In this document: positions 23,792 through 32,772 of the stretch, in pieces
How the letters are laid out: each line of letters starts with the position of its first letter
Numbering within the stretch: the stretch's first letter is position 1
Notes under the pieces: model-generated
What the model was told of the DNA's origin: nothing
Databases searched by the model: none
The model's input: the letters and a program-made list of their open reading frames with translations, nothing else
From: VRUE01 sp963742535
GTDB lineage: Bacteria > Actinomycetota > Thermoleophilia > Solirubrobacterales > 70-9
Direction: 5' to 3'
Assembly (NCBI GenBank): GCA_963742535.1
Contig: CAVUMC010000001.1
Span: 1 to 64,000, forward strand
Length of the DNA: 64,000 bases
Made by a program: the position numbers and the translations under genes

Positions 23792-25573
23792 TCAGCCCAT
23801 TTTCACAATCTTGAAATTGAGCTTGGCCGGGCTTGGATCGGTCACGCCTCCGGCCGCGGCTCGCACCGTCAGCGTGTGCGATCCAAAGGCGAGCGTCTTC
23901 GTCGTGTAGGGGGACCGACAGCGGACGAACGAACCACGGTCCAGCTTGCACTGGAAGCTGGCTCCGGACTTGTTCGAGCCGAAGCGGAAGGTCGGCGTGC
24001 GGTCGCGCAGCTTCGCTGCCACTTTGGCGATCGTCGTATTCGGCGGAGCGGCGCCTTTTTTCGTGCCCGAGGGCGGGTTTGGGGCCGGGGTCGGACCCGT
24101 CTGCGCTGAGCTCGAGACGACGCTGAAGCTGTATCCCGCCGGCGTCGGGTCGACGTTGTTCGCGGCGTCGATCGCGCGGACCTGGAAGCTGTGACTTCCC
24201 TCGGCGAGACCCGAGTATGAGACACCCGTCGTGGAGCAGCCGCTGAAGGAGCCGCCGTCGAGCTTGCATTCGAAGCGCGAACCCGCCTCGTTTGAGGCGT
24301 AGGTGAAGGAGGCGACCGGACTCGTGCTTGGGTCACCCGGCTTCGAGGTGATCGTGGTCTCCGGTGGCGTCGTGTCGACCAGTGAGTTGTTGACCGTCCA
24401 TTTGTATGTGGTCGGAGACGCCTGCACGTTGCCGGCCGCATCCACGGCACGCAGGATGAATTCGTAATCGCCGTCGGCCAGATTCGCGTAGGTCTTCGGC
24501 TGCGTGTTGCAGGCGGCGAAGCTGGCTTCGAGCGGGCTCAGCCGGCATTCGAATTTGGAGTTGCCCTCGTTTGAGGCATAGCGGAAGCTGGCCGATTTGC
24601 CGGGACTCGGATTGGCTGGTTTGGCCGTAAGGCTTGCCGTAGGGGCGGTCAGGTCGACCACCCAGCCATAGGTCGTGGGGATACCGACGCCGTTGATGCC
24701 GGTGGCGCGGACTCGGAAGGAGTGGGCGCCCTCAAAAAGTGGACCCGGGTAGGTGATGGTGCCCGCGTCGCAATTCTCGTAGGGGCTTTTGTCCAGTCTG
24801 CATTCGAAGCCTGAGGCTGCGCTTGCGTGGAAGGCGAAGGTCGCAGCGGTCGAGCTCGTCGACCCCGCGGGCTTGCTGTCGAGCACCGTCTCGGGACTGG
24901 GGGGCGGGACCACGCAAGTCGGCGGCGTGGGAACCGTGGCGTAGCTCTGTGGAGTAGGCGTCGCCTCAGAGAAGTCGCTGTCGCTGTCGTTGGTGTCGTC
25001 GGCTTCGTCCAGCAAGTTCGCGCATTGGCCACCCGTGATGCGGCGATCGAGTGACATGCCATCGGGAATGCCCCCCGGGGCAGCGGGAATGCCCGCATCG
25101 GGGGTGGTCGCGCCGGAGAAGTTCCCCCAGGAGACGCAGTCAAGACCCGCCCAGCATGCGGCCCCGCCCGCGGCGGGGATATTGAAGCCGGCGCTGACGA
25201 GGTCCGGAGTCACGCCGAAGGCCGCCGCGACGCCATCGTCGCCGACCAGCATCGTCTGCTGGTTTTCACCATCTCCCGGCAGGTCGCTGGGGAAGGTGAA
25301 GACGCCGATCGCGTTGCCGCTGGCATCGAAGAGTTCGATCGTGTGACCGCCAACGAGGTTTTGCCCTTTGTCGTACGGCTCCAGCTCGAGGAAGCTCGAG
25401 TCCGGGTGGGCCGCGGAGCCCGGGTAGACCTCGCTGATCGAGACGAGATGGAAGGTCGCTTGCGCGGGCGGGACCCAGATCCCGACGGCGAGGCAGGTGA
25501 GCAGCAAGCCAAGGAGGCAACGTCGACCGTCGATTGATCGAACTCGCCTGATTCCTTTTGGAAAACTGCGCAT
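23792..25573 (-). CDS. Secreted lamin-tail-like protein with four Ig-like modules
   Basis: 593 aa with a signal peptide ending near PPAQA. A lamin-tail-like head (FHLVSISEVYPGS...FLELEPYDKGQNLVGGH) with AACWAGLDCVSWG is followed by four modules of about 75-85 residues that share the pattern F.CKLD (or ECRLD)...C...Y..L..G.H.F.VRA.D...N.DPTP..Y.F.V, each with two Cys likely to pair. The last module (RTPTFRFGSNKSG) is closest to the C-terminal module of the neighbouring genes. It starts 4 bp downstream of the next paralogue's territory in the same leftward array. Confidence 0.8.
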   Translation of the reverse strand: MRSFPKGIRRVRSIDGRRCLLGLLLTCLAVGIWVPPAQATFHLVSISEVYPGSAAHPDSSFLELEPYDKGQNLVGGHTIELFDASGNAIGVFTFPSDLPGDGENQQTMLVGDDGVAAAFGVTPDLVSAGFNIPAAGGAACWAGLDCVSWGNFSGATTPDAGIPAAPGGIPDGMSLDRRITGGQCANLLDEADDTNDSDSDFSEATPTPQSYATVPTPPTCVVPPPSPETVLDSKPAGSTSSTAATFAFHASAASGFECRLDKSPYENCDAGTITYPGPLFEGAHSFRVRATGINGVGIPTTYGWVVDLTAPTASLTAKPANPSPGKSASFRYASNEGNSKFECRLSPLEASFAACNTQPKTYANLADGDYEFILRAVDAAGNVQASPTTYKWTVNNSLVDTTPPETTITSKPGDPSTSPVASFTYASNEAGSRFECKLDGGSFSGCSTTGVSYSGLAEGSHSFQVRAIDAANNVDPTPAGYSFSVVSSSAQTGPTPAPNPPSGTKKGAAPPNTTIAKVAAKLRDRTPTFRFGSNKSGASFQCKLDRGSFVRCRSPYTTKTLAFGSHTLTVRAAAGGVTDPSPAKLNFKIVKMG

Positions 25574-25628
25574 TCTCTATGTATACGCGATGAAAGCGGC
25601 AAATGCGGTTTGGCCAGAGCCCAAGAGC

Positions 25629-27443
25629 TCACCCTCCAACCACCCGGAAGGCAAAGCTCGCCGGAGTTGGATCGCGCTTGCCGGAGGCGATTGCGCGCAC
25701 CTTCAACGTGTGGTTACCGGGCTTGAGCGGAGCGGTCGTGTACGGCGAATGACACGTCTTGTAGGGCGCTGAGTCGAGCTTGCACTGATAGCTCGCTCCG
25801 GGGGGCGTCGAGTGGAAACGGAAGGTCGGTGTGCGGTCATGGGTCTTCGCGGCCGGCTTCTGAGTGATCGTGGTCACCGGGGTCGCTGCCGAGTGGGGCG
25901 TCGGCGGCGAAGCCGGGGTGACAGGTGGAAGAGCGGCGGGTGCTTGCACGACGGGCGCCGCCTGGAGCACGATCGTGAAGCTGTATCCGGCCGGAGTGGG
26001 GTCGATGTTCCCGCTCGGGTCCTTCGCCCTCACCTGGAAGGAATGGGAGCCATTCGCCAGGCCCTCGTAGGAGACGCCCGACGAGGAACAGCCCGCGAAG
26101 GTGGCACTGTCGAGCGCACATTCGAAGCTCGAACCGCTCTCGTTGGCTTCGTAGGTGAAGGATGCCGTCGCGCTGGTGCTTGGATCCGATGGTTTCGAGA
26201 GCAGGGTCGTCTCCGGCGGGGTCGTGTCGGCAAGCGAGTTGTCGACGATCCATCTGAATTCGGTAGGCGACAACTGCGCGTTGCCCGCCGCATCGGTGGC
26301 TTCGACCGCGAAGCTGTGCGAGCCGTCGGTGAGGCCGTGGTAGGTGATGCCGCTGGTCGGGCAGCTCGAGGCCGGCGCGCTATCCAGGGAGCATTTGAAT
26401 GTGGAGCCGCTCTCGTTAGCCGCGTGGTAGGTGAACTGCACGGTGGTGCCAGGACTCGGGTCATCAGGGTGGGTGTCGATCGTCGTCACCGGTGGCGTCG
26501 TGTCGATGACCCAGGTGTAGCTGGCCGGCGTCGGGTCCGGACCGGAGGCGTTGACGCCGCGGACCTGGAAGGTATGGCTGCCCTCGCTGAGCGCGGTGTA
26601 TTCCACCGGGCCGCCAAGGGGGCAGGCGCTGAACGTGGCGGCATCGAGGCGACATTCGTAGCTGGTCGCCGTCGGTGCTTCGTAGGTGAATTCAGCGCTG
26701 TCGCTGTTCGATCGCGCTGCCGGTCGGTCGTCGATCGCCGTGTTGGGGGCGCCGGCGCAAGTGTGCTCGCTGATCGGGCTGGAGTCATTGCGCGGCGCCG
26801 GCGTTGCCTCGGCGAAATCAGTGACGCTGTTATCGCTGTCGTCGCTTTCCTCGAGCAGAGTGGGACAACCCGGTTCAATCGTGCGCCGGATTGCCTTGCC
26901 CGCGGTGATGCCACCGGGTGAGACCGGTGATCCGGCGTTAGTCCCGGTTGCCGCCTGCAGCGCGGCGCCGCCGCTGAAGTTCCCCCAGGCAACGCAGTCA
27001 GCAGGTATGCCACCGGCGTTCCAGCAAGCCGCGCCGCCGGTCGCGGGCACGGCGAGACCTTCGTCAACGAGATCGGGAGTGACGCCAAGCGCTTGCTGCA
27101 CCTTTGTGTCGCCAATTAGGACGGTCTGCTGATTGGCGGCGTTCGGCACCGTGGAGGAGAAGGTCGAGGTGTGGACCAGGGTGCCGCTGGCGTTGTAGAG
27201 CTTCATCGCGTGGCCGCTGAGGAAGTTCTGGCCGCCGGCGAACATCTGCAGCTCGACATAGCTGTCGTCGTTGCTGCCGGAGTAGACCTCGCGCACCTTG
27301 ATCAGGTGAAAGGTCGCTTGGGCGGGGGCGGCGATGAGCAGCAGAAGGGATGTGGCAAGCAGGGGCAGGCAAAGCCGCGCCCGCCACCGGACCGCACTTG
27401 TCTTCCCCCAACCGCGCCTCTGCACACCCATCTGTTTCTGCAT
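25629..27443 (-). CDS. Secreted lamin-tail-like protein with four Ig-like modules
   Basis: 604 aa, paralogue of the gene at 23792-25573. The signal peptide ends near PAQA; the head domain reads FHLIKVREVYSGSNDDSYVE and AACWNAGGIPADCVAWG. Four two-cysteine modules follow, then a Pro/Ala/Thr linker before the last (about 505-540). It is the first gene of the leftward array and divergent from ispG with 61 bp between the starts. Confidence 0.8.
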   Translation of the reverse strand: MQKQMGVQRRGWGKTSAVRWRARLCLPLLATSLLLLIAAPAQATFHLIKVREVYSGSNDDSYVELQMFAGGQNFLSGHAMKLYNASGTLVHTSTFSSTVPNAANQQTVLIGDTKVQQALGVTPDLVDEGLAVPATGGAACWNAGGIPADCVAWGNFSGGAALQAATGTNAGSPVSPGGITAGKAIRRTIEPGCPTLLEESDDSDNSVTDFAEATPAPRNDSSPISEHTCAGAPNTAIDDRPAARSNSDSAEFTYEAPTATSYECRLDAATFSACPLGGPVEYTALSEGSHTFQVRGVNASGPDPTPASYTWVIDTTPPVTTIDTHPDDPSPGTTVQFTYHAANESGSTFKCSLDSAPASSCPTSGITYHGLTDGSHSFAVEATDAAGNAQLSPTEFRWIVDNSLADTTPPETTLLSKPSDPSTSATASFTYEANESGSSFECALDSATFAGCSSSGVSYEGLANGSHSFQVRAKDPSGNIDPTPAGYSFTIVLQAAPVVQAPAALPPVTPASPPTPHSAATPVTTITQKPAAKTHDRTPTFRFHSTPPGASYQCKLDSAPYKTCHSPYTTAPLKPGNHTLKVRAIASGKRDPTPASFAFRVVGG

Positions 27444-27504
27444 ACGCGCGCTCGCTCACCGAAGTTCAATCCGTTTGGCGAAGCCCTCTCGCTAGGCTTG
27501 CCAT

Positions 27505-28761
27505 ATGGCTTCAAAGCGGCAGATATTCGTCGGTGGGGTGCCGATCGGCGGTGGTGCGCCGGTCGCGGTGCAGACGATGACCAAGACCGAGACCGCCAAC
27601 CTGACGGCGACTATGGAGCAGATCCGCAAAGTCGCCGATGCGGGCGCCGACATCGTGCGCTGTGCGGTGCCACGCGACGAGGACGCTGAGGCGCTGAAGA
27701 CGATCGTGCGCGAATCGCCGATCCCCGTCATTGCCGACATTCACTTCAACCACACCTTGGCGCTGAAGGCGATCGATGCCGGCGCTCACTGCATCCGCCT
27801 CAACCCAGGCAACATCGGTGGCCGCGACAAGGTCGCCGAGGTGGCGGTGAAGGCGACCGCGGCCAACGTGCCGATGCGGATCGGCGTCAACTCCGGGTCT
27901 CTCCCCAAGCACCTGCACGCGCTCGAGCGCGAAAGCCCGGTCGAGGCGCTGGTCGCCGCCGCGGTCGAGTTCGTCGAGCTGATGGAGGGCCTCGATTTCG
28001 AGAACTTCAAGGTCTCGATCAAGTCGACCAACGTGCCCAACACGATCGCCGCCAACCGGTTGCTCTCGGAGAAGATCCCTTACCCGCTGCACCTCGGTAT
28101 CACCGAGGCCGGCACCAAGTGGTCGGGCGCGCTCAAGTCCTCGGTCGGACTCGGCACCCTGCTCGCCGACGGCATCGGCGACACGATCCGGATCAGCCTC
28201 TCAACCTTCCACGCCGAGGAAGAGGTCAAGGTCGCTTGGGAGATCCTCAAGGCACTTCAGCTACGCGAGCGCGGCCCGGTGCTGATCGCCTGCCCGACCT
28301 GTGGCCGCCTGCAGTTCGACATGGACTCGGTCGTGGCGGAAATCGAGCAGCGACTGGAAAGCTACGCCGAGCCGGTCGAGGTCGCGGTGCTCGGCTGCGC
28401 CGTCAACGGCATCGGCGAGGCCTCGCACGCCGACTTCGGCATCGCCGGTGCCAAGAACGAGGGCCTGATCTTCGCCGGCGGCAAGCCGCTGCGCAAGGTT
28501 CCCCAGGCGGAACTGGTCGACACCCTCTTTCGAGAGATCGACAAATCGCTGGAACGCGACGGCGAGGTCGAGTTCGACGAGAACGAGTCGCGCGAGGGCG
28601 CGGAGTGGGTGGCCCAGATCGAGGAGGAAAACGCCGGCGACCTGACCCCGGAGAAGATCGCCGCGATGGAGCACGAAGCGGCCGAAAAGGGGGAGTCGGA
28701 TCGCGTACTGCTTGATGAGGAGGCCTCGCCGACCGCGGGCCGCCGCTTCACTCGCGCCTGA
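27505..28761 (+). CDS. ispG: 4-hydroxy-3-methylbut-2-en-1-yl diphosphate synthase (IspG/GcpE)
   Basis: A MEP-pathway iron-sulfur enzyme that makes HMBPP. Motifs: VAVQTMTKTET, IADIHFN, RLNPGNIGG, RIGVNSGSL and LGITEAGTKWSGALKSS. The [4Fe-4S] ligands lie in ACPTCGRLQ and LGCAVNGIGEA. At 418 aa it has an acidic C-terminal extension (from about residue 350) beyond the usual end at FAGGKPLRKV. Confidence 0.97.
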   Translation: MASKRQIFVGGVPIGGGAPVAVQTMTKTETANLTATMEQIRKVADAGADIVRCAVPRDEDAEALKTIVRESPIPVIADIHFNHTLALKAIDAGAHCIRLNPGNIGGRDKVAEVAVKATAANVPMRIGVNSGSLPKHLHALERESPVEALVAAAVEFVELMEGLDFENFKVSIKSTNVPNTIAANRLLSEKIPYPLHLGITEAGTKWSGALKSSVGLGTLLADGIGDTIRISLSTFHAEEEVKVAWEILKALQLRERGPVLIACPTCGRLQFDMDSVVAEIEQRLESYAEPVEVAVLGCAVNGIGEASHADFGIAGAKNEGLIFAGGKPLRKVPQAELVDTLFREIDKSLERDGEVEFDENESREGAEWVAQIEEENAGDLTPEKIAAMEHEAAEKGESDRVLLDEEASPTAGRRFTRA

Positions 28762-28799
28762 GCGGCGGGCGATCTGCAGGTAGCGGATAGGTTTCTCGC

Positions 28800-30491
28800 G
28801 TGACCCGCTTCAGCCAGGCGTTCATTCCCACCCTCAAGGACCCGCCGGCCGACGCCGAGGCGATCTCGCACAAGCTGATGGTGCGGGCTGGCCTGATCCG
28901 CCAGGTCGGCGCCGGACTCTGGTCCTACCTGCCGGCCGGCTGGCGGGTCGAGCGCAAGATCGAGGCGGTGATCCGCGAGGAGATGGAGGCGATCGGCTGC
29001 CAGGAGATGCTGATGCCGGTCCTGATGCCGGCTGAGAACTGGAAGAAGACCGGCCGCTACGCGATCGATGAGCTGTTCAAGCTCGAGGATCGCAAGGGCT
29101 CGGAGATGGTGCTGGCGATGACGCATGAGGAGTGCGTCACCGACCACGTCGCCCGCGAGGTCCGCTCCTACCGCGACCTGCCGCTGATGCTCTTCCACAT
29201 CCAGACCAAGGAGCGCGACGAGCCGCGCCCACGCGCCGGCGTCCTGCGCACGCGTGAGTTCACGATGAAGGACGCCTACTCCTTCGACCGCGACGAGGAG
29301 GGCCTGGCCCGCTCCTACGAGCTGCAGGCCGACGCTTATGGGCGGATCCTCGACCGCTGCGGGCTGCGCTGGTACAAGGTCGAGTCCGACGTCGGAATGA
29401 TGGGCGGCTCCGGCGCTCACGAGTACATGGCGCCCTGTCCCGCCGGCGAGAACGAGGTCGCGCTGGCGCCCGGTTACGCCGCCAACGTCGAGGTCGCCTC
29501 GGCCACGGCGCAGCCGGTCGCGCTGGCGCCGGAACTGGACGCGCCGGGGGAGGTCTCGACCCCCGGCCTGGCCAAGGTCGAGGAGGTCTCCGCCCACTTG
29601 GGACTGCCCGCCGGGGCCTTCATCAAGACCCTGCCGATCATCGTCGAGGACCGCGGCATGGTCATCGTCCTGCTGCGCGGCGATCACCGGCTCAACGAGA
29701 TCAAGCTGCGCAACGGGCTCGGCGCCGGCTTCCGCCAGGCGCGGCCGGAGGAGATCGAGGCCGAGCTGGGCCCGGTCGGCTACATCGGTCCGGTCGGGAC
29801 CGGGCTGCCGATCGTCAAGGACGCCGCGATCGACGGCGACTCCTATGTCAGCGGCGCCAACAAATCGGATACTCATCTCAAGGGGATCAAGCCCGGCCGC
29901 GACTTCCAGTTCGAAGAGCTCGACGTGCGCAACGTCGAGGCCGGCGACACCACGCCGGACGGCGCCGTGATCGAGATCGAGCCGGCGATCGAGGTCGGCA
30001 ACATCTTCAAGCTCGGCACTCGCTACTCGGAGCCGCTCGGTGCCTCCTACCTCGATGAATCGGGGGTGGAGCACCCGGTCATCATGGGGTGTTACGGGAT
30101 GGGGCCGGCGCGCATCCTCGCCGCCGCGATCGAGCAGGGAGCGGATGAGCGCGGCATCGTCTGGCCGCCAGCGATTGCGCCCTGGCAGGTCCAGCTCGTC
30201 TCGCTGGCCAAGAAGGGGGACGAGGAGGAGCGCGCTGCCGCCGACCGCCTCTACGAGGAGCTCTCTGCGCTCAGCATCGAGGTGCTCTACGACGATCGCG
30301 CAGCCGCTGGTGCGGGGGAGAAGCTGACCGACGCCGAGCTGATCGGCTGCCCGCTGCGCATCGTCGTCGGCCGCCGTGGTCTGGCCGAGGGCGTGGTCGA
30401 GGCCAGCGAGCGCGCCACCGGCACCGAGCACAAGCTGCCCTTGGGGGAGGCGGCCGCGCAGGCCCGCGATCTCCTCCGGGGCGATGGCTGA
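28800..30491 (+). CDS. proS: Prolyl-tRNA synthetase with editing domain
   Basis: 563 aa, bacterial-type ProRS: class II motifs LLRQ-like LIRQVGAGLWSYLPAGWRV, MTHEECVTDHVA, RTREFTMKDAYSF and PVIMGCYGMGPARI. The inserted YbaK-like editing domain (about 220-380) contains VKDAAIDGDSYVSGANKSD. It is followed by the anticodon domain (QVQLVSLAKK). GTG start at 28800. It overlaps the pgsA-like gene by 8 bp. Confidence 0.97.
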   Translation: MTRFSQAFIPTLKDPPADAEAISHKLMVRAGLIRQVGAGLWSYLPAGWRVERKIEAVIREEMEAIGCQEMLMPVLMPAENWKKTGRYAIDELFKLEDRKGSEMVLAMTHEECVTDHVAREVRSYRDLPLMLFHIQTKERDEPRPRAGVLRTREFTMKDAYSFDRDEEGLARSYELQADAYGRILDRCGLRWYKVESDVGMMGGSGAHEYMAPCPAGENEVALAPGYAANVEVASATAQPVALAPELDAPGEVSTPGLAKVEEVSAHLGLPAGAFIKTLPIIVEDRGMVIVLLRGDHRLNEIKLRNGLGAGFRQARPEEIEAELGPVGYIGPVGTGLPIVKDAAIDGDSYVSGANKSDTHLKGIKPGRDFQFEELDVRNVEAGDTTPDGAVIEIEPAIEVGNIFKLGTRYSEPLGASYLDESGVEHPVIMGCYGMGPARILAAAIEQGADERGIVWPPAIAPWQVQLVSLAKKGDEEERAAADRLYEELSALSIEVLYDDRAAAGAGEKLTDAELIGCPLRIVVGRRGLAEGVVEASERATGTEHKLPLGEAAAQARDLLRGDG

Positions 30492-31143
30492 CACCGCCCC
30501 CTTCGGCCGCGGTCGGATCCGCCGTCTCTTTGGGCTTGACCGCAGCGCCCCGCCGCCTCGACAGGTGCAGAAGGGGGAACCCCTCAACCCCTGGACGCTG
30601 CCCAACGCGGTCGGCTACCTACGCCTGGCGGCGCTGCCACTCTTCCTCTGGTTCGCCTTTGAATCCGGCGATGGCCGCAGCGCCCCGGCCGCGATCACCT
30701 TCTGGCTGATCGCCGCCGGCGACTACGTCGACGGCTTTCTCGCCCGCGTCACCGGCCAGTACAGCCGGCTCGGTTCGATTCTCGATCCGGTTGTAGATCG
30801 CCTGACAATCCTCTGCGGCGCGATCGTCTGCTGGCATTTCGAGCTGCTGCCGCGCTGGGCGCTGGAGCTGCTGGTCCTGCGCGAGCTGGTGATGCTGATC
30901 CTCGGCCAGTACGCGGTGCGACACGGGGTAGAGGTCCGCATCAACTGGCCCGGCCGCCTCTCGGTCTTTCCAATCATGGGCGGGATCTTCTTTGCCATGG
31001 TCTTCGCCGGCTGGGTGCCCGCGGCGCTGCTGATCCTCGGCTTGGTGCTGGCGATCATCGCCACCGTGCTCTACGCCCAAACGGGAGTGCGGGAAGTGCG
31101 CGAAGCCAAAAGTCGCTTGCAAGAGCACAGCCAATCTGGATAA
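30484..31143 (+). CDS. pgsA: CDP-alcohol phosphatidyltransferase (PgsA-like)
   Basis: 219 aa with a short basic N-terminal tail and about five membrane helices. The family motif is complete: Asp80, Asp83-Gly84, Ala87-Arg88, Gly97, Asp101 and Asp105 in DYVDGFLARVTGQYSRLGSI and the following residues. It condenses CDP-DAG with glycerol-3-phosphate or inositol phosphate; the substrate cannot be decided from sequence. ATG 30484 overlaps the proS end. Confidence 0.9.
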   Translation: MADTAPFGRGRIRRLFGLDRSAPPPRQVQKGEPLNPWTLPNAVGYLRLAALPLFLWFAFESGDGRSAPAAITFWLIAAGDYVDGFLARVTGQYSRLGSILDPVVDRLTILCGAIVCWHFELLPRWALELLVLRELVMLILGQYAVRHGVEVRINWPGRLSVFPIMGGIFFAMVFAGWVPAALLILGLVLAIIATVLYAQTGVREVREAKSRLQEHSQSG

Positions 31144-31158
31144 ACCTTCAACCTTCAG

Positions 31159-31186
31159 TTGAACCTTGGCTCCGCCCGCCTATAAT
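31159..31186 (+). promoter_or_regulatory. Sigma-70-type promoter of the rsiG-garA-merR unit
   Basis: TTGAAC (31159-31164), a 16-bp spacer and a perfect TATAAT (31181-31186). The 88-aa gene starts 48 bp downstream, after an AAGGAG site near 31224. Confidence 0.75.
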
Positions 31187-31233
31187 CGCCGGAAGCGGCC
31201 CGGTAGGGGCCATGACCGCAAAGAAGGAGCGAG

Positions 31234-31500
31234 ATGGAGGACACCTTTCCCGATCTCGGTTCGCTCAGCGACGAAGAGCTGAAGAACCTGATCGACAAGC
31301 TCACCGAGGAGGAGAACGAGATCTCCTACAAGCGGCGCGTGCTGCACGGCAAGATCGACATCCTCCGCGCTGAGCTGGTCAACCGCCTGCGACAGAAGCG
31401 GGAGCAGGGCGAGTCGCTCTTCTCCGGCGACGACGTGGCCCAACTGACCGAGATCCTCGCCGGCAAAGGCCCCGCGCCCGAGGACGAGTCCGCCGCCTAG
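31234..31500 (+). CDS. RsiG-like small protein with a c-di-GMP-binding signature
   Basis: An 88-aa, mostly helical, charged protein. Residues 27-42 fit E-X3-S-X2-R-X3-H-X3-D (Glu27, Ser31, Arg34, His38, Asp42), the c-di-GMP motif of the anti-sigma factor RsiG, E(X)3S(X)2R(X)3Q(X)3D, with His instead of Gln. Streptomyces RsiG has two copies; the Rubrobacter version has one and works as a dimer, as would this protein. Expected role: hold a WhiG-type sigma factor when c-di-GMP is bound. The sigma gene is not in the window. An AAGGAG site precedes ATG 31234. If the motif is fortuitous, the protein is simply an unknown coiled coil. Confidence 0.7.
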   Translation: MEDTFPDLGSLSDEELKNLIDKLTEEENEISYKRRVLHGKIDILRAELVNRLRQKREQGESLFSGDDVAQLTEILAGKGPAPEDESAA

Positions 31501-31513
31501 CGGAGCAGGATCG

Positions 31514-31999
31514 ATGGCCGTCCACTGTCCCGAATGCGGTTTCGTCAACCCCGAGGGCGCTAACTACTGCCAAAAGTGCGGTGCTTATGTGGGCGGTCCC
31601 GCCGAGGGTGATGGGGGCGGCGGTGAGGAACCGACGACGATGACTTACACCGTCGATGACACCGGCGAGATGCAGCCGGTTGACATCGACGAGACGGTTG
31701 AGCGCAGCGGCGCCGCGCTGGTAATCCGGGCCGGCGGCGGTCGCGCGGGGGAGAGCTTTGCCCTCGACGAGGACCGGATCAGCATCGGCCGCAGCCCCGA
31801 CGCCGGGGTCTTCCTCGACGACGTCACGGTCTCCCGTAACCACGCGCTGCTTGTGCGGCGACGTGACGGCCTCTACATCGATGACCTCGGCTCGCTCAAC
31901 GGCACTTACGTGAACCGACGCCGGATCGAGTCGCACCGGCTCGCCGATGGCGATGAGATCCAAGTCGGCAAGTACAAGCTCAGCTATTTGGAGAAGTAG
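31514..31999 (+). CDS. garA: GarA-like FHA protein with an N-terminal zinc ribbon
   Basis: 161 aa: a zinc ribbon with CPEC (Cys5, Cys8) and CQKC (Cys19, Cys22), a linker with EEPTTMTY (Thr41-Thr42) resembling the phosphorylated ETTS motif of GarA, and a C-terminal FHA domain (IGRSPDAG, LDDVTVSRNHA, LGSLNGTYVN). GarA/OdhI switch 2-oxoglutarate metabolism according to Ser/Thr kinase signals. Mycobacterial GarA lacks the zinc ribbon. It lies 14 bp after the RsiG-like gene and 15 bp before merR. Confidence 0.87.
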   Translation: MAVHCPECGFVNPEGANYCQKCGAYVGGPAEGDGGGGEEPTTMTYTVDDTGEMQPVDIDETVERSGAALVIRAGGGRAGESFALDEDRISIGRSPDAGVFLDDVTVSRNHALLVRRRDGLYIDDLGSLNGTYVNRRRIESHRLADGDEIQVGKYKLSYLEK

Positions 32000-32013
32000 G
32001 AGGCCGACGGCTG

Positions 32014-32757
32014 ATGGCAGTTTCCGAGCAGCAGGCCCGCCAGCGCGACTCGCGTCCCCGTAAGGCGCTGACGATCGGTGCCGTCTGCAAGATCCTGCAG
32101 AGCGAGTTCGATGACGTCTCGATTTCGAAGATCCGCTACCTGGAGGATCAGAAGCTGCTGACACCGCGGCGCACCGCCGGTGGTTATCGCCTCTACAGCC
32201 AGTCCGACGTCGAACGACTGCGCACGATCCTGCGCCTGCAGCGCGACGAGTTCCTGCCGCTGCGGGTGATCCGCCAAGAGCTGGCCTCGGGGGGAGACAT
32301 CGTCGCCAGCACGGGCGGCGGAGATAAACGGCCATCCAGCGGCGCCGTGCGGCGGGCGATCCTGGTCAACACTTCGCGCGCCTACCTGACTCTTGACGAG
32401 GTAATCGAGGAGACCGGCGCCCGCGAGGAGCTGATCGCCGAACTGGAGAACTTCGGCATCGTTGAACCGGAGAAACGAGAGGGCAAGACGGTCTATGACG
32501 AGACCGACCGCGAAGTCGTTCGCGCCGCCAACGAGCTTTCGCGCTTCGGGGTCGGCGCCCGCAACCTGCGCGTCTTCCGTTCCTCCGCCGATCGCGAGGC
32601 CAACTTGCTGGAAGCGCTGCTCGGCTCTTCGCTGCGCTCGCGTAACCCAGATCGCCGCAAAGAAGCGCTGGAGAGCCTCGAGAGCCTGGCTGCCACGGTC
32701 AGCCACCTCAAGCACCTGCTGCTGGTGCGCGACCTGCGCCGCCTCGCCGGCGACTAG
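32014..32757 (+). CDS. MerR-family transcriptional regulator (Rv1828-like)
   Basis: 247 aa. The N-terminal MerR HTH spans about 18-90 (LTIGAVCKILQSEFDDVSIS, IRYLEDQKLLTPRRTAGGYR). A linker and a second helical domain (about 115-240) follow, without the Cys of metal-sensing MerRs. The FHA-merR adjacency is the conserved garA-merR pair of actinobacteria. Its ligand is unknown. Confidence 0.88.
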   Translation: MAVSEQQARQRDSRPRKALTIGAVCKILQSEFDDVSISKIRYLEDQKLLTPRRTAGGYRLYSQSDVERLRTILRLQRDEFLPLRVIRQELASGGDIVASTGGGDKRPSSGAVRRAILVNTSRAYLTLDEVIEETGAREELIAELENFGIVEPEKREGKTVYDETDREVVRAANELSRFGVGARNLRVFRSSADREANLLEALLGSSLRSRNPDRRKEALESLESLAATVSHLKHLLLVRDLRRLAGD

Positions 32758-32772
32758 GGCTCTCGCACCCCG

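Noticed and set aside
28362..30605. 747-codon open frame on the minus strand
   Set aside because: It lies wholly antisense to ispG and proS, whose motifs and codon use are unambiguous. Long antisense frames are expected at this GC content.
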